Positions 41,747-50,469 of a stretch of DNA of 64,000 nt are shown piece after piece. The notes under the pieces were generated by a model. That model saw only the letters and a list, made by a program, of their open reading frames with translations. It was not told where the DNA came from and searched no databases. Both the position numbers and the translations under genes were made by a program. Source of the DNA: SIG607 sp045605385 (lineage in GTDB: Bacteria > Bacillota > Clostridia > Oscillospirales > Acutalibacteraceae); contig JAZUPW010000017.1 of assembly GCA_045605385.1 (NCBI GenBank), positions 1 to 64,000 on the forward strand, given 5' to 3'. The number at the start of each line of letters is the position of its first letter. Position 1 is the first letter of the stretch.

Positions 41747-43189
41747 ATGCTTGTAACCGACAACGATTTACTAAAACAAATAGATACCTTTATTGAGAAC
41801 AACAAAGATGGTATTATAAACGATTTATTGAACCTTGTTCGTGTTGCTTCGGTTCGCACAGAAGCAAAAGAGAATATGCCGTTTGGTGAGGATTGCCATA
41901 AGATGCTTATTGAAACAGCAAAGCTTTATAAAAGCCACGGATTTTCTTCACGCTTTGATAAGAACAACCACTACATAATTTCTGAATTTAAAAACGGTGG
42001 CAAGACTATTGGTATTTTTTCTCACGGAGACGTTGTTCCTGCTGACGGCGAATGGCTTATTTCTCCCCCGTTTGAACCTGTTATTAAAGACGGATATATG
42101 TTCGGCAGAGGTTGTAACGATGACAAATCGGGAATTATTCAAGCCCTTTATGCCGCAAAATTTATTAAAGAAAATTACAATAACTTTAGAAGTAATTTAT
42201 TAATGTTCACAGGTGCTAACGAAGAATCAGGAATGGCAGATATAAAAGAATTTGTTAAAAACGAAAATATGCCCGATTTTTCAATTTCACCTGATGGTGA
42301 ATACCCCTATTATGGGGGCGAACGCACTATTATTAGATTTTTTGCAACTTCTGATAAATCCTTCAAAAGTATAAAGAATTTCTGCGGTGGAAATGCCGAA
42401 AATATTATTTTAAGCGAAGTAACGGCAACAATTAAATACAGTTCAGAACTTTTAAATGAACTTGAAAAACTTTGCGAAAACAATAAGTCATTTTTACTTA
42501 AAAATAATGATAACGAAATATTTATTACCGCTTTTGGAAGAGCTGCACACACCGTACACATAGATAAGGGATTAAATGCCGCCAAGTTATTGTGCGATTT
42601 ACTTGCTGAATGCAATAATTTGCCTATTGAAGATAAAGAAATTCTTAAAAAAGCAAGTTTGTTCATTGGCAACGGTTACGGCGGCGGATTTAATATTGAA
42701 AATGATGACGTAAACTTTGGTAAGCTTATTTGCTGTAACGGTATTGCAAAGTGTAAAGACGGCAAATTAACTTTAAGTTTTGATATACGAGCAGGTATAG
42801 ACTTTAATTCAAATAATATTGAAACTAACATTATAAACGCTTGTAAAAAAGCAGATTTTACCGCTGATATACGCAGAAGCTCACCAGGGTATATAAGAAA
42901 CAGCGAAGCCGATTTTGCCAAAACAATAAGTGACGTATACCATTATATTGAAAAGCCCGAAACGCAAAAAGCACCTATTTTAACTGCGGGCGGTACTTAT
43001 TCAAGAGAACTTGAAAACTCTTATTCTATTGGTACTGTTGCCTACACTAAAGTTCACAGCATAAACCTTCCCGAAGGTCACGGCGGTGTTCATCAGCCCG
43101 ACGAAAAATTAAACATCAATGGCTTTTTAGAAGCACTTAAAATCCTTATTTGCATATTACTTGAAGCAGATATATTATTAAATAACTAA
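41747..43189 (+). CDS. M20-family dipeptidase (PepV/Sapep-like)
   Basis: This 480-residue cytoplasmic zinc peptidase has metal-ligand motifs in FSHGDVVP near 92, GRGCNDDKSG near 125 and the catalytic Glu pair in ANEESGM near 158. A late GGTYSREL and GHGGVHQPDE complete the site. The insert domain and overall length match PepV and Sapep dipeptidases, which cleave a range of dipeptides. It is monocistronic with a strong promoter and a terminator. Confidence 0.88.
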   Translation: MLVTDNDLLKQIDTFIENNKDGIINDLLNLVRVASVRTEAKENMPFGEDCHKMLIETAKLYKSHGFSSRFDKNNHYIISEFKNGGKTIGIFSHGDVVPADGEWLISPPFEPVIKDGYMFGRGCNDDKSGIIQALYAAKFIKENYNNFRSNLLMFTGANEESGMADIKEFVKNENMPDFSISPDGEYPYYGGERTIIRFFATSDKSFKSIKNFCGGNAENIILSEVTATIKYSSELLNELEKLCENNKSFLLKNNDNEIFITAFGRAAHTVHIDKGLNAAKLLCDLLAECNNLPIEDKEILKKASLFIGNGYGGGFNIENDDVNFGKLICCNGIAKCKDGKLTLSFDIRAGIDFNSNNIETNIINACKKADFTADIRRSSPGYIRNSEADFAKTISDVYHYIEKPETQKAPILTAGGTYSRELENSYSIGTVAYTKVHSINLPEGHGGVHQPDEKLNINGFLEALKILICILLEADILLNN

Positions 43190-43195
43190 AAAAGT

Positions 43196-43229
43196 AACCC
43201 GTAAGAAAAAATCTTACGGGTTATCTTTT
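43196..43229. terminator. bidirectional terminator
   Basis: AACCCGTAAGA pairs with TCTTACGGGTT across a 5-nt A loop, between the convergent M20 peptidase (+) and AAC(3)-like (-) genes. Confidence 0.85.
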
Positions 43230-44028
43230 ATTTATAGTATTCTTCTTTCATTTGCACGTCATCGCACAAAATTTCAATTCCTTTAGTACGCAGATAAATT
43301 GTTTCTAAAGTTTCTTTAATTTTAACTGCACTGCACAGTATTGTTTCGGCATTACCGATTTTTCCTTTTTTGGTTGCGCCGTGATATTCAAACGCAGGTG
43401 CAAATTTAGGAAATTTAGCAGAAATTGACGTACCTATTCCCTTTGCAAAATGTGTATACATCTGTTTTTCTTCGGTTTCGCCCGATTCATACTTAATTTT
43501 TACCCTTTTAGTTTCGTCGGCAAAACGGTTAGGAATATTTAGTATCTCATCTACACAGTGTATAAAAGTGTTTCTTTCGTGGCCTACGCCTATAAGAAGT
43601 ATAGCACCGTTTTGTTTGTAAATCTTTCCGTAACAACTGTTAGCGTGCGCGGGAGTATTAAATTTTTCTTCTCCGCTTACAAACTCTTTTGCGGTACTGC
43701 CAAACACTACCATAGAATGTGTTGGGTGCAAACTGCGAACAGCATTTGGATGCGATAATGCAAGAAGCGGTAAAGTACCCACACAGGTTTCTTTTTTGGT
43801 TAAATCCAAAGCAATTCTTCCTTCTTCTCTGGCAAAAGCCCAAGTGTGCGTTGGAATACATAAAAGTCCGCCGTTTTTGGTGCAATGTTCAATAAGTACC
43901 TCAAGCAAGGTTTCCCCGCCGCCTTCAATTTCGCCCACTGCTTTAAGTGAGGTATGAACAATAACGGGCACGTTGCTTGGGACGTTTAATTCGGTTAACT
44001 GATTTTTTAGTTGCTCTTTTGTAATCAT
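43228..44028 (-). CDS. AAC(3)-family N-acetyltransferase
   Basis: This 266-residue protein of the Antibiotic_NAT/YokD family shows VHTSLKAVGEIEGGG near 22-36, CIPTHTWAF near 58 and SLHPTHSMVVFGS near 96-108 (conserved His and Ser of the acetyl-transfer site). Relatives acetylate the 3-amino group of aminoglycosides with acetyl-CoA, but many members have other or unknown substrates, so resistance cannot be claimed. The ATG at 44028 is 1 nt after the clpC stop, with an RBS inside clpC. It is thus the last gene of the CtsR-controlled operon. Confidence 0.85.
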   Translation of the reverse strand: MITKEQLKNQLTELNVPSNVPVIVHTSLKAVGEIEGGGETLLEVLIEHCTKNGGLLCIPTHTWAFAREEGRIALDLTKKETCVGTLPLLALSHPNAVRSLHPTHSMVVFGSTAKEFVSGEEKFNTPAHANSCYGKIYKQNGAILLIGVGHERNTFIHCVDEILNIPNRFADETKRVKIKYESGETEEKQMYTHFAKGIGTSISAKFPKFAPAFEYHGATKKGKIGNAETILCSAVKIKETLETIYLRTKGIEILCDDVQMKEEYYK

Positions 44029-44029
44029 A

Positions 44030-46486
44030 TTAATTCTCCGAATCTTTATTAAAGACAAATGCATTATCAACGTATTCACAAGTATAACTGTTGTTTTCGT
44101 TAATTTCGCCTGACAGAAGTTTTTCGCTTATGGCATCTTCAATTTTAGACTGAATAGCACGTCTTAGCGGACGGGCTCCGTATATATCATCAAAACCTTC
44201 ATCGGCTATTTTAGAAACGGCTGAAGCAGCGAACTTCATATTTACATTTAATTTAATTAAACGGTTCTGTAAATTTTCAAGCATTTTTTCAGCAATTTCT
44301 TCTATTTCGGTTTTAGACAGTTTTGTAAATACAATAATATCGTCTAAACGGTTTAAAAATTCAGGTTTAAAGGCTTTTTTTAGTTCGCCCAGCACTTTTT
44401 CCTTAATGGAGTTATTATCGTCTTCTTCGCTGTTCTGAGCGAAACCGAAAGCCGTTTTCTTTTCAGTTATTAAACGTGCGCCAATATTAGACGTCATAAT
44501 TATAACCGTATTTTTAAAGTTAACGGTTCTGCCTTTTGCATCGGTTAAAATTCCGTCATCCAATATTTGCAAAAGAATATTAAACACATCTGGATGTGCT
44601 TTTTCAATTTCATCAAATAGTATTACTGAATAAGGATTTCTTCTTACTTTTTCAGTAAGTTGGCCTCCTTCATCAAAACCAACGTAACCGGGAGGCGAAC
44701 CCACCATTTTAGATACGGTGTGCTTTTCCATATATTCCGACATATCAAGGCGAATCATAGCACTTTCACTGCCAAACATAGCCTCTGCCAACGCTTTACA
44801 TAGTTCGGTTTTACCAACACCTGTAGGGCCTAAGAAAATAAACGAACCTATAGGACGCTTTGGATCTTTAAGACCTACCCTGCCGCGCCGTATTGCCTTT
44901 GAAATAGCGGTAACGGCTTCGTGCTGTCCAACAAGGCGGTTATGAAGCACTTCTTCAAGTTTTAAAAGGCGTTCGCTTTCTTCCTTGGTTAACTGCGAAA
45001 CAGGAACACCGGTCCAATCAGATACTATTTCTGCAATAATTTCGGCAGTAACACAACCGTCTGCTTCTACGATATCGCTATCGTGGGAATCCTTTTGTGT
45101 TTCAAGTTCCTGTTCAAGTTTTTTACATTCATCTCTTAGCGATGCCGCAAGTTCAAAATCCTGATTATTTACAGCATCTTCCTTTTTTGTTTCAAGTTCT
45201 TTTATTTTACTTTTTAGTTCTTTTGCTTTTGAAGGCGAAGCGTAATTTTTAAGGCGTATTTTAGAACCCGCTTCATCAATTAAGTCAATGGCTTTATCCG
45301 GCAAATAACGGTCGGTTATATATCTTGTTGAAAGTTCCACCGCCGCTGTAATTGCTTCATCGGTTATCTTAACTTTATGGTGCGCTTCGTATTTATCTTT
45401 AATTCCTTTTAAAATAAGAATAGCATCTTCTTCGCTTGGTTCGTTAACGGTTACAGGCTGAAAACGGCGTTCAAGCGCAGCATCTTTTTCAATATTTTTT
45501 CTATATTCACTTATAGTGGTAGCGCCTATAATCTGCAAATCACCACGCGCAAGTGAAGGTTTCAAAATGTTCGCCGCATCGGCAGAACCTTCAGCTGAAC
45601 CCGCGCCGATAATAGTGTGCACCTCATCTATAAAAAGAATAATATTCTTAGCCTTTTTAACCTCTTCCATTACCGATTTAATGCGTTCTTCAAAATCGCC
45701 GCGGTATTTAGTACCCGCAATCATTCCCGTTAAATCAAGTGAAAATATAGTTTTATCAAGCAGAATTTCAGGAGCATCGCCGTTAGCAATTTTTAATGCC
45801 AGACCTTCAGCAATAGCAGTTTTACCAACACCCGCCTCACCAACAAGGCAAGGATTATTCTTTGTTCTGCGGCAAAGAATTTGAATTACACGGTCAATTT
45901 CAGTTTCTCTGCCTATAACAGGGTCAATTTTACCTTTTTTGGCATCGGCGGTTAAATCTCTGCCGAATTTTGCAAGAGAATTTCCACCTCTTTTGGAATT
46001 ATTTTTCGGTTCTTCATCAATTATTTCAGAATCATCATCAAGCGATACACCCGACGCTTTTAAAACTTCGGTTGTTAGCGCTTTAACGTCTATGCCTAAT
46101 TCATTTAAAAAAGCAATAGCATAGTTTTCATATTCACTTAAAACGGCAATAAGAATGTGTTCGCTGCCAACAAGCGTTTTACCAAGATTACGGCTACCCG
46201 CAGTTGCAATTTCCAAAACGTTTTTTGCTCGCGGAGTAAAATACTGCGGAGAAAGATTTGAAGGAGTTCCCGCACCTATTCTTAAAACCATTAATTTTTC
46301 TAATTTTTCGGCTGTTACACCAAAATTATTAAGAACAGAAAAAGCAATACCGCTGCCAACCTTACAAAGGCCTAACAACAAATGTTCACTACCTACATAG
46401 GTATGGCCAAGTATTCCTGCAGAATTTATAGCCTGATTTAAGGCTTCATTTGCCTTTTCTGTAAATCCGTTGAAATTATATCTCAT
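44030..46486 (-). CDS. clpC: ClpC ATPase, Hsp100 unfoldase of the ClpCP protease
   Basis: This 818-residue AAA+ protein has two N-terminal Clp repeats (about 1-140), a first ATPase domain with GEAGVGKT near 215, a middle region carrying a UVR-like coiled coil (KKEDAVNNQDFELAASLRDE near 425), and a second ATPase domain with GPTGVGKTE near 550. A C-terminal D2-small domain completes it. ClpC works with ClpP to degrade damaged proteins and those marked by arginine phosphorylation. The ATG at 46486 has GGAGGT 7 nt upstream. It follows mcsB in the heat-shock operon. Confidence 0.97.
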   Translation of the reverse strand: MRYNFNGFTEKANEALNQAINSAGILGHTYVGSEHLLLGLCKVGSGIAFSVLNNFGVTAEKLEKLMVLRIGAGTPSNLSPQYFTPRAKNVLEIATAGSRNLGKTLVGSEHILIAVLSEYENYAIAFLNELGIDVKALTTEVLKASGVSLDDDSEIIDEEPKNNSKRGGNSLAKFGRDLTADAKKGKIDPVIGRETEIDRVIQILCRRTKNNPCLVGEAGVGKTAIAEGLALKIANGDAPEILLDKTIFSLDLTGMIAGTKYRGDFEERIKSVMEEVKKAKNIILFIDEVHTIIGAGSAEGSADAANILKPSLARGDLQIIGATTISEYRKNIEKDAALERRFQPVTVNEPSEEDAILILKGIKDKYEAHHKVKITDEAITAAVELSTRYITDRYLPDKAIDLIDEAGSKIRLKNYASPSKAKELKSKIKELETKKEDAVNNQDFELAASLRDECKKLEQELETQKDSHDSDIVEADGCVTAEIIAEIVSDWTGVPVSQLTKEESERLLKLEEVLHNRLVGQHEAVTAISKAIRRGRVGLKDPKRPIGSFIFLGPTGVGKTELCKALAEAMFGSESAMIRLDMSEYMEKHTVSKMVGSPPGYVGFDEGGQLTEKVRRNPYSVILFDEIEKAHPDVFNILLQILDDGILTDAKGRTVNFKNTVIIMTSNIGARLITEKKTAFGFAQNSEEDDNNSIKEKVLGELKKAFKPEFLNRLDDIIVFTKLSKTEIEEIAEKMLENLQNRLIKLNVNMKFAASAVSKIADEGFDDIYGARPLRRAIQSKIEDAISEKLLSGEINENNSYTCEYVDNAFVFNKDSEN

Positions 46487-46528
46487 AATAGTTACCTCCA
46501 TTCTTTAAAAGTTACGCCACAGGCGCTT

Positions 46529-47536
46529 TTAAAGAGATTCTCTTATAATTTTTGCTCTTAAAATATCTCGTTCCTCTGCCGATTTTTCACCGTATTTTCG
46601 CTGAAGCATATAAGGCTTTGTTTCAACAAAAAGTTTAAGCGGCAAAGTTTTATCTATATCAAGTATACCCATAGATATACCCATCTTAATCCTAGACAGC
46701 AATTGCATCATTTCTTCACTGCTTAAAACACGCTGATTTTTCAAAATACCGTATGCACGGTATACGGTATCTTCTGCAGTTATGCGTGGTATAGCATTTC
46801 GTGCTTCGCGTTCCTTTTGCGCAATTTGGTTTACAATAAGCGTTAAGTTTGACAACGCGTTTTTTTCGGTAATACCAAGGGTTATCTGATTAGAAACCTG
46901 ATAAAGCGACGCTGAAGATTTACTTCCCTCGCCATACATTCCGCGAACGGTAAATCCTATTTTTGAAATAGCGTCTTTAATTTTATTTGCGGTATTTCCC
47001 TGATTAATCACAGGCAAGTGCATCATAACAGAAGCGCGCATTCCTGTGCCAAGATTTGTTGGGCATTCGGTAAGATAACCAAGTTCGCTGCTAAAAGCAA
47101 ACTTGAGTCTTGAGGCTAAAATATCATCTATATCACTTGCAATATTATAAGCGGTATCGAGTTGAAACCCTGCAAGTATTACCTGTATACGAATATGGTC
47201 TTCTTCGCCTACCATAACACAAACCGATTCATCTTCTGATATTATAATGGCTCTGCCAACACAGTTTGCAGCAAATTCCTTACTTATAACATGGCGTTCC
47301 ACCATTGCATAGATTTCATTTTGAGGAACGTCATCCATTAAAATAAATTTTAAAGACTTAGCGTAAGGGGTATCACTGCCTAATATTGCTTCTTTAACAG
47401 CGTTATTAAGTTCTTTTCGGTGCTGTGCGTTCATTTTCGAAGAAAAAGGCATACCTTCAAGGTTTCGGGCAAGTCTTATTCTTGTGCTTATAATAATATC
47501 ATCTTGCTTATTCTGTGTAGAATACCAATTACTCAT
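46529..47536 (-). CDS. mcsB: protein-arginine kinase McsB
   Basis: This 335-residue protein has the phosphagen-kinase fold. The ATP-contacting arginines are visible in STRIRLARNLEG near 19-28 and RGMYGEG near 195-201. The active-site loop contains LGYLTECPTNLGTGMRASV, with the Cys and Asn of the kinase family. McsB phosphorylates arginines of misfolded proteins and of CtsR, marking them for ClpCP. The ATG at 47536 has GGAGG upstream and overlaps the end of mcsA by 8 nt. Confidence 0.97.
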   Translation of the reverse strand: MSNWYSTQNKQDDIIISTRIRLARNLEGMPFSSKMNAQHRKELNNAVKEAILGSDTPYAKSLKFILMDDVPQNEIYAMVERHVISKEFAANCVGRAIIISEDESVCVMVGEEDHIRIQVILAGFQLDTAYNIASDIDDILASRLKFAFSSELGYLTECPTNLGTGMRASVMMHLPVINQGNTANKIKDAISKIGFTVRGMYGEGSKSSASLYQVSNQITLGITEKNALSNLTLIVNQIAQKEREARNAIPRITAEDTVYRAYGILKNQRVLSSEEMMQLLSRIKMGISMGILDIDKTLPLKLFVETKPYMLQRKYGEKSAEERDILRAKIIRESL

Positions 47537-48026
47537 CTGCCTTTTCCTCCTCTGCTTTCTTAATTTCATCGCGCACTACAGCGGCTTCTTCAAACTTTTC
47601 TTTTTCAATAAGTTCTTTAAGTTTTTCTCTTAAAACCGTAAGTTCATCTTTTTTAGAAACCACCAACGCGGAATTGTTCGGCTTTTTGCCAATATGCTTT
47701 GTTGTGCCGTGTACACGTTTAATATAGGGCAAAAGTTCGTTACCGAATATGCTGTAACAATTTGCACAGCCAACTTTTCCCGTTCTTGCAATATCAGCAA
47801 ATACTGAACCGCAACATTCGCACCTGACGGCAGATAGCGAAACCGGCACCGAAGAAAAATCACCAAATGCCGAAGCAAGCATTTCTACCAAAGGATTTTT
47901 AACAGAAGCGGTATATCCGCTTTCGGCAGCGCAAGCAGGGCATAAATCGGTTTCACTTGCTACACCGTTTATAACCGTATGAATATGTGTTGTTGCAGTG
48001 TTTTTACCGCATTTTTTGCATAACAT
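47529..48026 (-). CDS. mcsA: McsA, zinc-finger activator of McsB
   Basis: This 165-residue protein has two pairs of CxxC zinc-binding motifs in the N-terminal half (CKKCGK, CPAC) and another set near 75-95 (CECCGS, CANC). The C-terminal UVR domain (about 130-160) contains LKELIEKEKFEEAAVVRDEIK-type helices. McsA activates the McsB kinase and helps deliver substrates to ClpC. It overlaps mcsB by 8 nt and lies 28 nt after ctsR. Confidence 0.96.
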   Translation of the reverse strand: MLCKKCGKNTATTHIHTVINGVASETDLCPACAAESGYTASVKNPLVEMLASAFGDFSSVPVSLSAVRCECCGSVFADIARTGKVGCANCYSIFGNELLPYIKRVHGTTKHIGKKPNNSALVVSKKDELTVLREKLKELIEKEKFEEAAVVRDEIKKAEEEKADE

Positions 48027-48054
48027 AATAAATTCCTCCTAAATTATATATTAA

Positions 48055-48507
48055 CTATACTTGAGTTAAAAGCATTTGTTTAATAATTGCCGCGCGAAGT
48101 CTATCACGGTACATAGGTTCCACAACCGATAAAACGTGGTTAGAAATAGCCGCAACTATTAATTTTATTGCTTCTTCGCTAACAAGTGAAGCGCGCAAAC
48201 AGTTATCAAGTAAAATTCTTGCGCTTGTTGCATCTATTGAAGAACCAATAGAATTAACTATATGCATAACGGCTGTCGGACGGTTCATACTTACCCTTGA
48301 AATTCTTATACAACCCCCGCCACCGCGAAAACTTTCAATCTGATATCCGTGTTCAGGAGTAAAGCGCGAACCTAAAACATAATTTATCTGGCTTGGTACA
48401 CAGCCCATCATTTCAGCAAATTCGTTTCGTTGAATCTGCGCAGTATTATCATTCGATTCATCTAACATTTCTATGATAGCCTGTGCAATAATATCACTCA
48501 TTTTCAT
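48055..48507 (-). CDS. ctsR: CtsR heat-shock transcriptional repressor
   Basis: This 150-residue repressor has a winged helix-turn-helix (about 1-75) with the arginine-containing wing GYQIESFRGGGGCIRI, the known operator and heat-sensing element of the family. A C-terminal four-helix domain follows. The ATG at 48507 has AGAGGTG 6 nt upstream; a GTG at 48516 overlaps the RBS. It is the first gene of ctsR-mcsA-mcsB-clpC-AAC(3) and represses its own operon through the boxes just upstream. Confidence 0.96.
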   Translation of the reverse strand: MKMSDIIAQAIIEMLDESNDNTAQIQRNEFAEMMGCVPSQINYVLGSRFTPEHGYQIESFRGGGGCIRISRVSMNRPTAVMHIVNSIGSSIDATSARILLDNCLRASLVSEEAIKLIVAAISNHVLSVVEPMYRDRLRAAIIKQMLLTQV

Positions 48508-48522
48508 AGCAAACACCTCTCG

Positions 48523-48571
48523 TTTGACCTTTTCTGACTTTTATTATATCACAAAGTCAGAAAAAGTCAAA
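48523..48571 (-). promoter_or_regulatory. clp operon promoter flanked by two CtsR boxes
   Basis: On the minus strand, TTGACT (48565-48570) and TATAAT (48543-48548) are 16 bp apart. One CtsR heptad repeat, AGTCAGA-AAA-AGTCAAA (48555-48571, plus strand), covers the -35. A second, AGTCAGA-AAA-GGTCAAA (48523-48539, minus strand), lies just downstream of the -10. Both match the RGTCAAA-N3-RGTCAAA consensus with one change per site. Confidence 0.9.
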
Positions 48572-48674
48572 CTATTTTTTGTAAACAAATAATTAACATC
48601 AAAATTTTTTAAAAATGTAACCATAAATGCAAAAAAACATATTATGTAATATAAAAGAAAGGAGGTAAATTTCG

Positions 48675-48803
48675 ATGTGCAACAATAACTTTTTCGGCGG
48701 TAACTGCTGCTGGATCATCATAATCCTTCTCTTAATCTTCTGCTGCGGTAACGGCAATGGTACTTGCGGCAACAATTGCGGCTGTGATAACACCTGCTGC
48801 TAA
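48675..48803 (+). CDS. small cysteine-rich membrane peptide (YjcZ/'high-cysteine'-like)
   Basis: This 42-residue peptide starts MCNNNFFGGNCCW, has one hydrophobic helix (IIIILLLIF, about 14-22) and ends in a Cys/Gly/Asn-rich tail with nine Cys residues overall. GGAGGT lies 9 nt before the ATG, and a strong terminator follows. Such peptides are widespread in spore-forming Firmicutes, where many are sporulation or spore-surface proteins or carry 'chorion class high-cysteine' names. The role is unknown. Confidence 0.8.
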   Translation: MCNNNFFGGNCCWIIIILLLIFCCGNGNGTCGNNCGCDNTCC

Positions 48804-48808
48804 AAACA

Positions 48809-48845
48809 AAAAAGCGTAGTGTCGATACAGACACTACGCTTTTTA
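48809..48845 (+). terminator. terminator of the cysteine-rich peptide gene
   Basis: AAAAGCGTAGTGTC pairs with GACACTACGCTTTT around a 6-nt loop, followed by Ts, right after the stop codon. Confidence 0.92.
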
Positions 48846-48869
48846 TTTATTAGTACATAAAAAGACAGC

Positions 48870-49207
48870 TATAGGGAGACACTTCGTAAAGAAGTGTTCT
48901 CCCTACTTTCTTTTTATATAAAAATTGACACTTATCTTTTGAAAGTGTCATAGTGGGTTACATACTTTAAAATTAACCTATCTCAAAGATAAGAATAATA
49001 AGTGATATTGTGAGACAGGTCTCACAGTGATATTTTGCCTTTCGGCAAAGTGATATTGAAACCTTGCGGTTTCAGTTATATTATATTCGCCATTAAAACT
49101 GTCCGAAGGACAATATCACGATGCGTAGCATCATATAACTGCGAAGCAATATAACTCGCCTTTGGCGAATATAACTGAGGCACCTTCCTTACGGAGGGTG
49201 CCTCTAC
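48870..49207. repeat. hairpin-array region
   Basis: This gene-free interval holds an outer hairpin at each end (AGACACTTCG type near 48878, and GAGGCACC/GGTGCCTC at 49178-49205). Between 49001 and 49177 lies a chain of small perfect hairpins, such as TTGCCTTTCGGCAA, AAACCTTGCGGTTT, GTCCGAAGGAC, GATGCGTAGCATC and TCGCCTTTGGCGA. They are separated by AGTGATATT spacers on the left and ATATAACT or ATATCAC spacers on the right, so the block is palindromic overall. Confidence 0.7.
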
Positions 49208-49230
49208 AGACTGTCTTTTAATACTTTTAA

Positions 49231-50298
49231 TTAGTTATTGTTGAAAAGAGAAATTACGTCAACAAAATTGCCGTCGTCTTCTTTGGTTTGAATCATACCG
49301 CCTAATTTTTCAGCAAGGTCATTTTCCTTTTTTGTCTTATCTTCGTCACCAAGACCGGTTGCTACAACAGTTACGCGGATAGCATCTTCAAGAGTTTCGT
49401 CGAACTTAGCACCCCAGATAATGGTTGCATCGGGATGTGCCATATCAGAAATAATGGAAGACGCAAGTTCAACTTCTTCAAGACCGATATCTTCAGAACC
49501 GGTAATGCTGATGATAACACCTTTAGCGTTATCCATAGAAGTTTCAATAAGAGGACTGCTGATAGCAGCGCGAGCTGCCTGTTCTGCTTTATCGCGACCT
49601 GTAGCATAGCCAACACCCATGTGAGCGTAGCCTGCACCTGACATAATTGCAGAAACATCGGCAAAGTCAAGGTTAACAAGAGCAGTAACATTAATAAGTT
49701 CTGTGATGCTCTGAACGCCCTGACGGAGAACGTCATCGGCAATATCAAATGCGTTCTTAAATGTAATTTTCTGTTCAGAAACAAATTTAAGTCTTTCGTT
49801 AGGAATAACTATAAGGCTGTCAACGTGTTCTTTAAGTGCAGCAATACCTGCATCAGCCTGAGTCATTCTCTTCTTTCCTTCAAAAGAGAAAGGCTTTGTT
49901 ACAATACCAACAGTAAGAATACCAAGTTCCTTAGCAATCTGAGCTACTACAGGAGCAGCACCTGTACCTGTACCGCCGCCCATACCTGCGGTAATGAAGA
50001 TCATATCTGCGCTACGGATAGCAGCAGCAATTTCATCGCGGGATTCTTCGGCTGCAGCCTTACCTTTTTCAGGATTAGCGCCTGCGCCCATACCGGATGT
50101 GGTTTTGTCACCTATTTGAATTTTCTGGTTTGCTTTGGAAAGATATAAAGCAGCTTTATCGGTATTAATAGCAATAAATTCTACACCCTTAACACCGGCA
50201 TTTACCATACGGTTAACAGCGTTTCCGCCGCCGCCGCCTACACCTACAACTTTAATCTGAACAACATCTTCTGTTTCGTTTGCTACATCAAATGGCAT
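49231..50298 (-). CDS. ftsZ: cell division protein FtsZ
   Basis: This 355-residue tubulin-like GTPase has the N-terminal GVGGGGGNAVNRM nucleotide loop, the tubulin signature GGGTGTGAAP near 105-114 and the T7 loop LVNLDFADVSAIM near 205, which supplies catalytic Asp residues. FtsZ polymerises into the Z-ring at midcell. The C-terminal tail is short and ends in a peptide (NFVDVISLFNN) that may be the docking motif. The ATG has CGGAGG upstream. It is the last gene of the dcw cluster, 170 nt after ftsQ. That gap is very AT-rich and may hold its own promoter, which I could not place. Confidence 0.97.
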   Translation of the reverse strand: MPFDVANETEDVVQIKVVGVGGGGGNAVNRMVNAGVKGVEFIAINTDKAALYLSKANQKIQIGDKTTSGMGAGANPEKGKAAAEESRDEIAAAIRSADMIFITAGMGGGTGTGAAPVVAQIAKELGILTVGIVTKPFSFEGKKRMTQADAGIAALKEHVDSLIVIPNERLKFVSEQKITFKNAFDIADDVLRQGVQSITELINVTALVNLDFADVSAIMSGAGYAHMGVGYATGRDKAEQAARAAISSPLIETSMDNAKGVIISITGSEDIGLEEVELASSIISDMAHPDATIIWGAKFDETLEDAIRVTVVATGLGDEDKTKKENDLAEKLGGMIQTKEDDGNFVDVISLFNNN

Positions 50299-50469
50299 TG
50301 TTTTTTCCTCCGTTTATATACTCTTAATTGATTTTAACATAATCATACAAATACATATTAACACACTAATTTCAAAATTTCAATAAAAATATTTACAAAA
50401 TTGTAATTATTTTAAAAATTTTTAATAAATTTGTATATTTTTGGCACATATTTGTACTTTTTACACAAT

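Noticed and set aside
48599..48793. 64-codon minus-strand frame opposite the cysteine-rich peptide
   Set aside because: The plus strand has a strong RBS, a Cys-rich family-like peptide and a terminator; the minus frame is low-complexity (Gln/Leu/Pro) antisense.
49001..49177. CRISPR array
   Set aside because: The units are short hairpins with variable stems, and the direct spacers are only about 9 bp. There are no regular 25-40-bp repeats, no leader and no cas genes.
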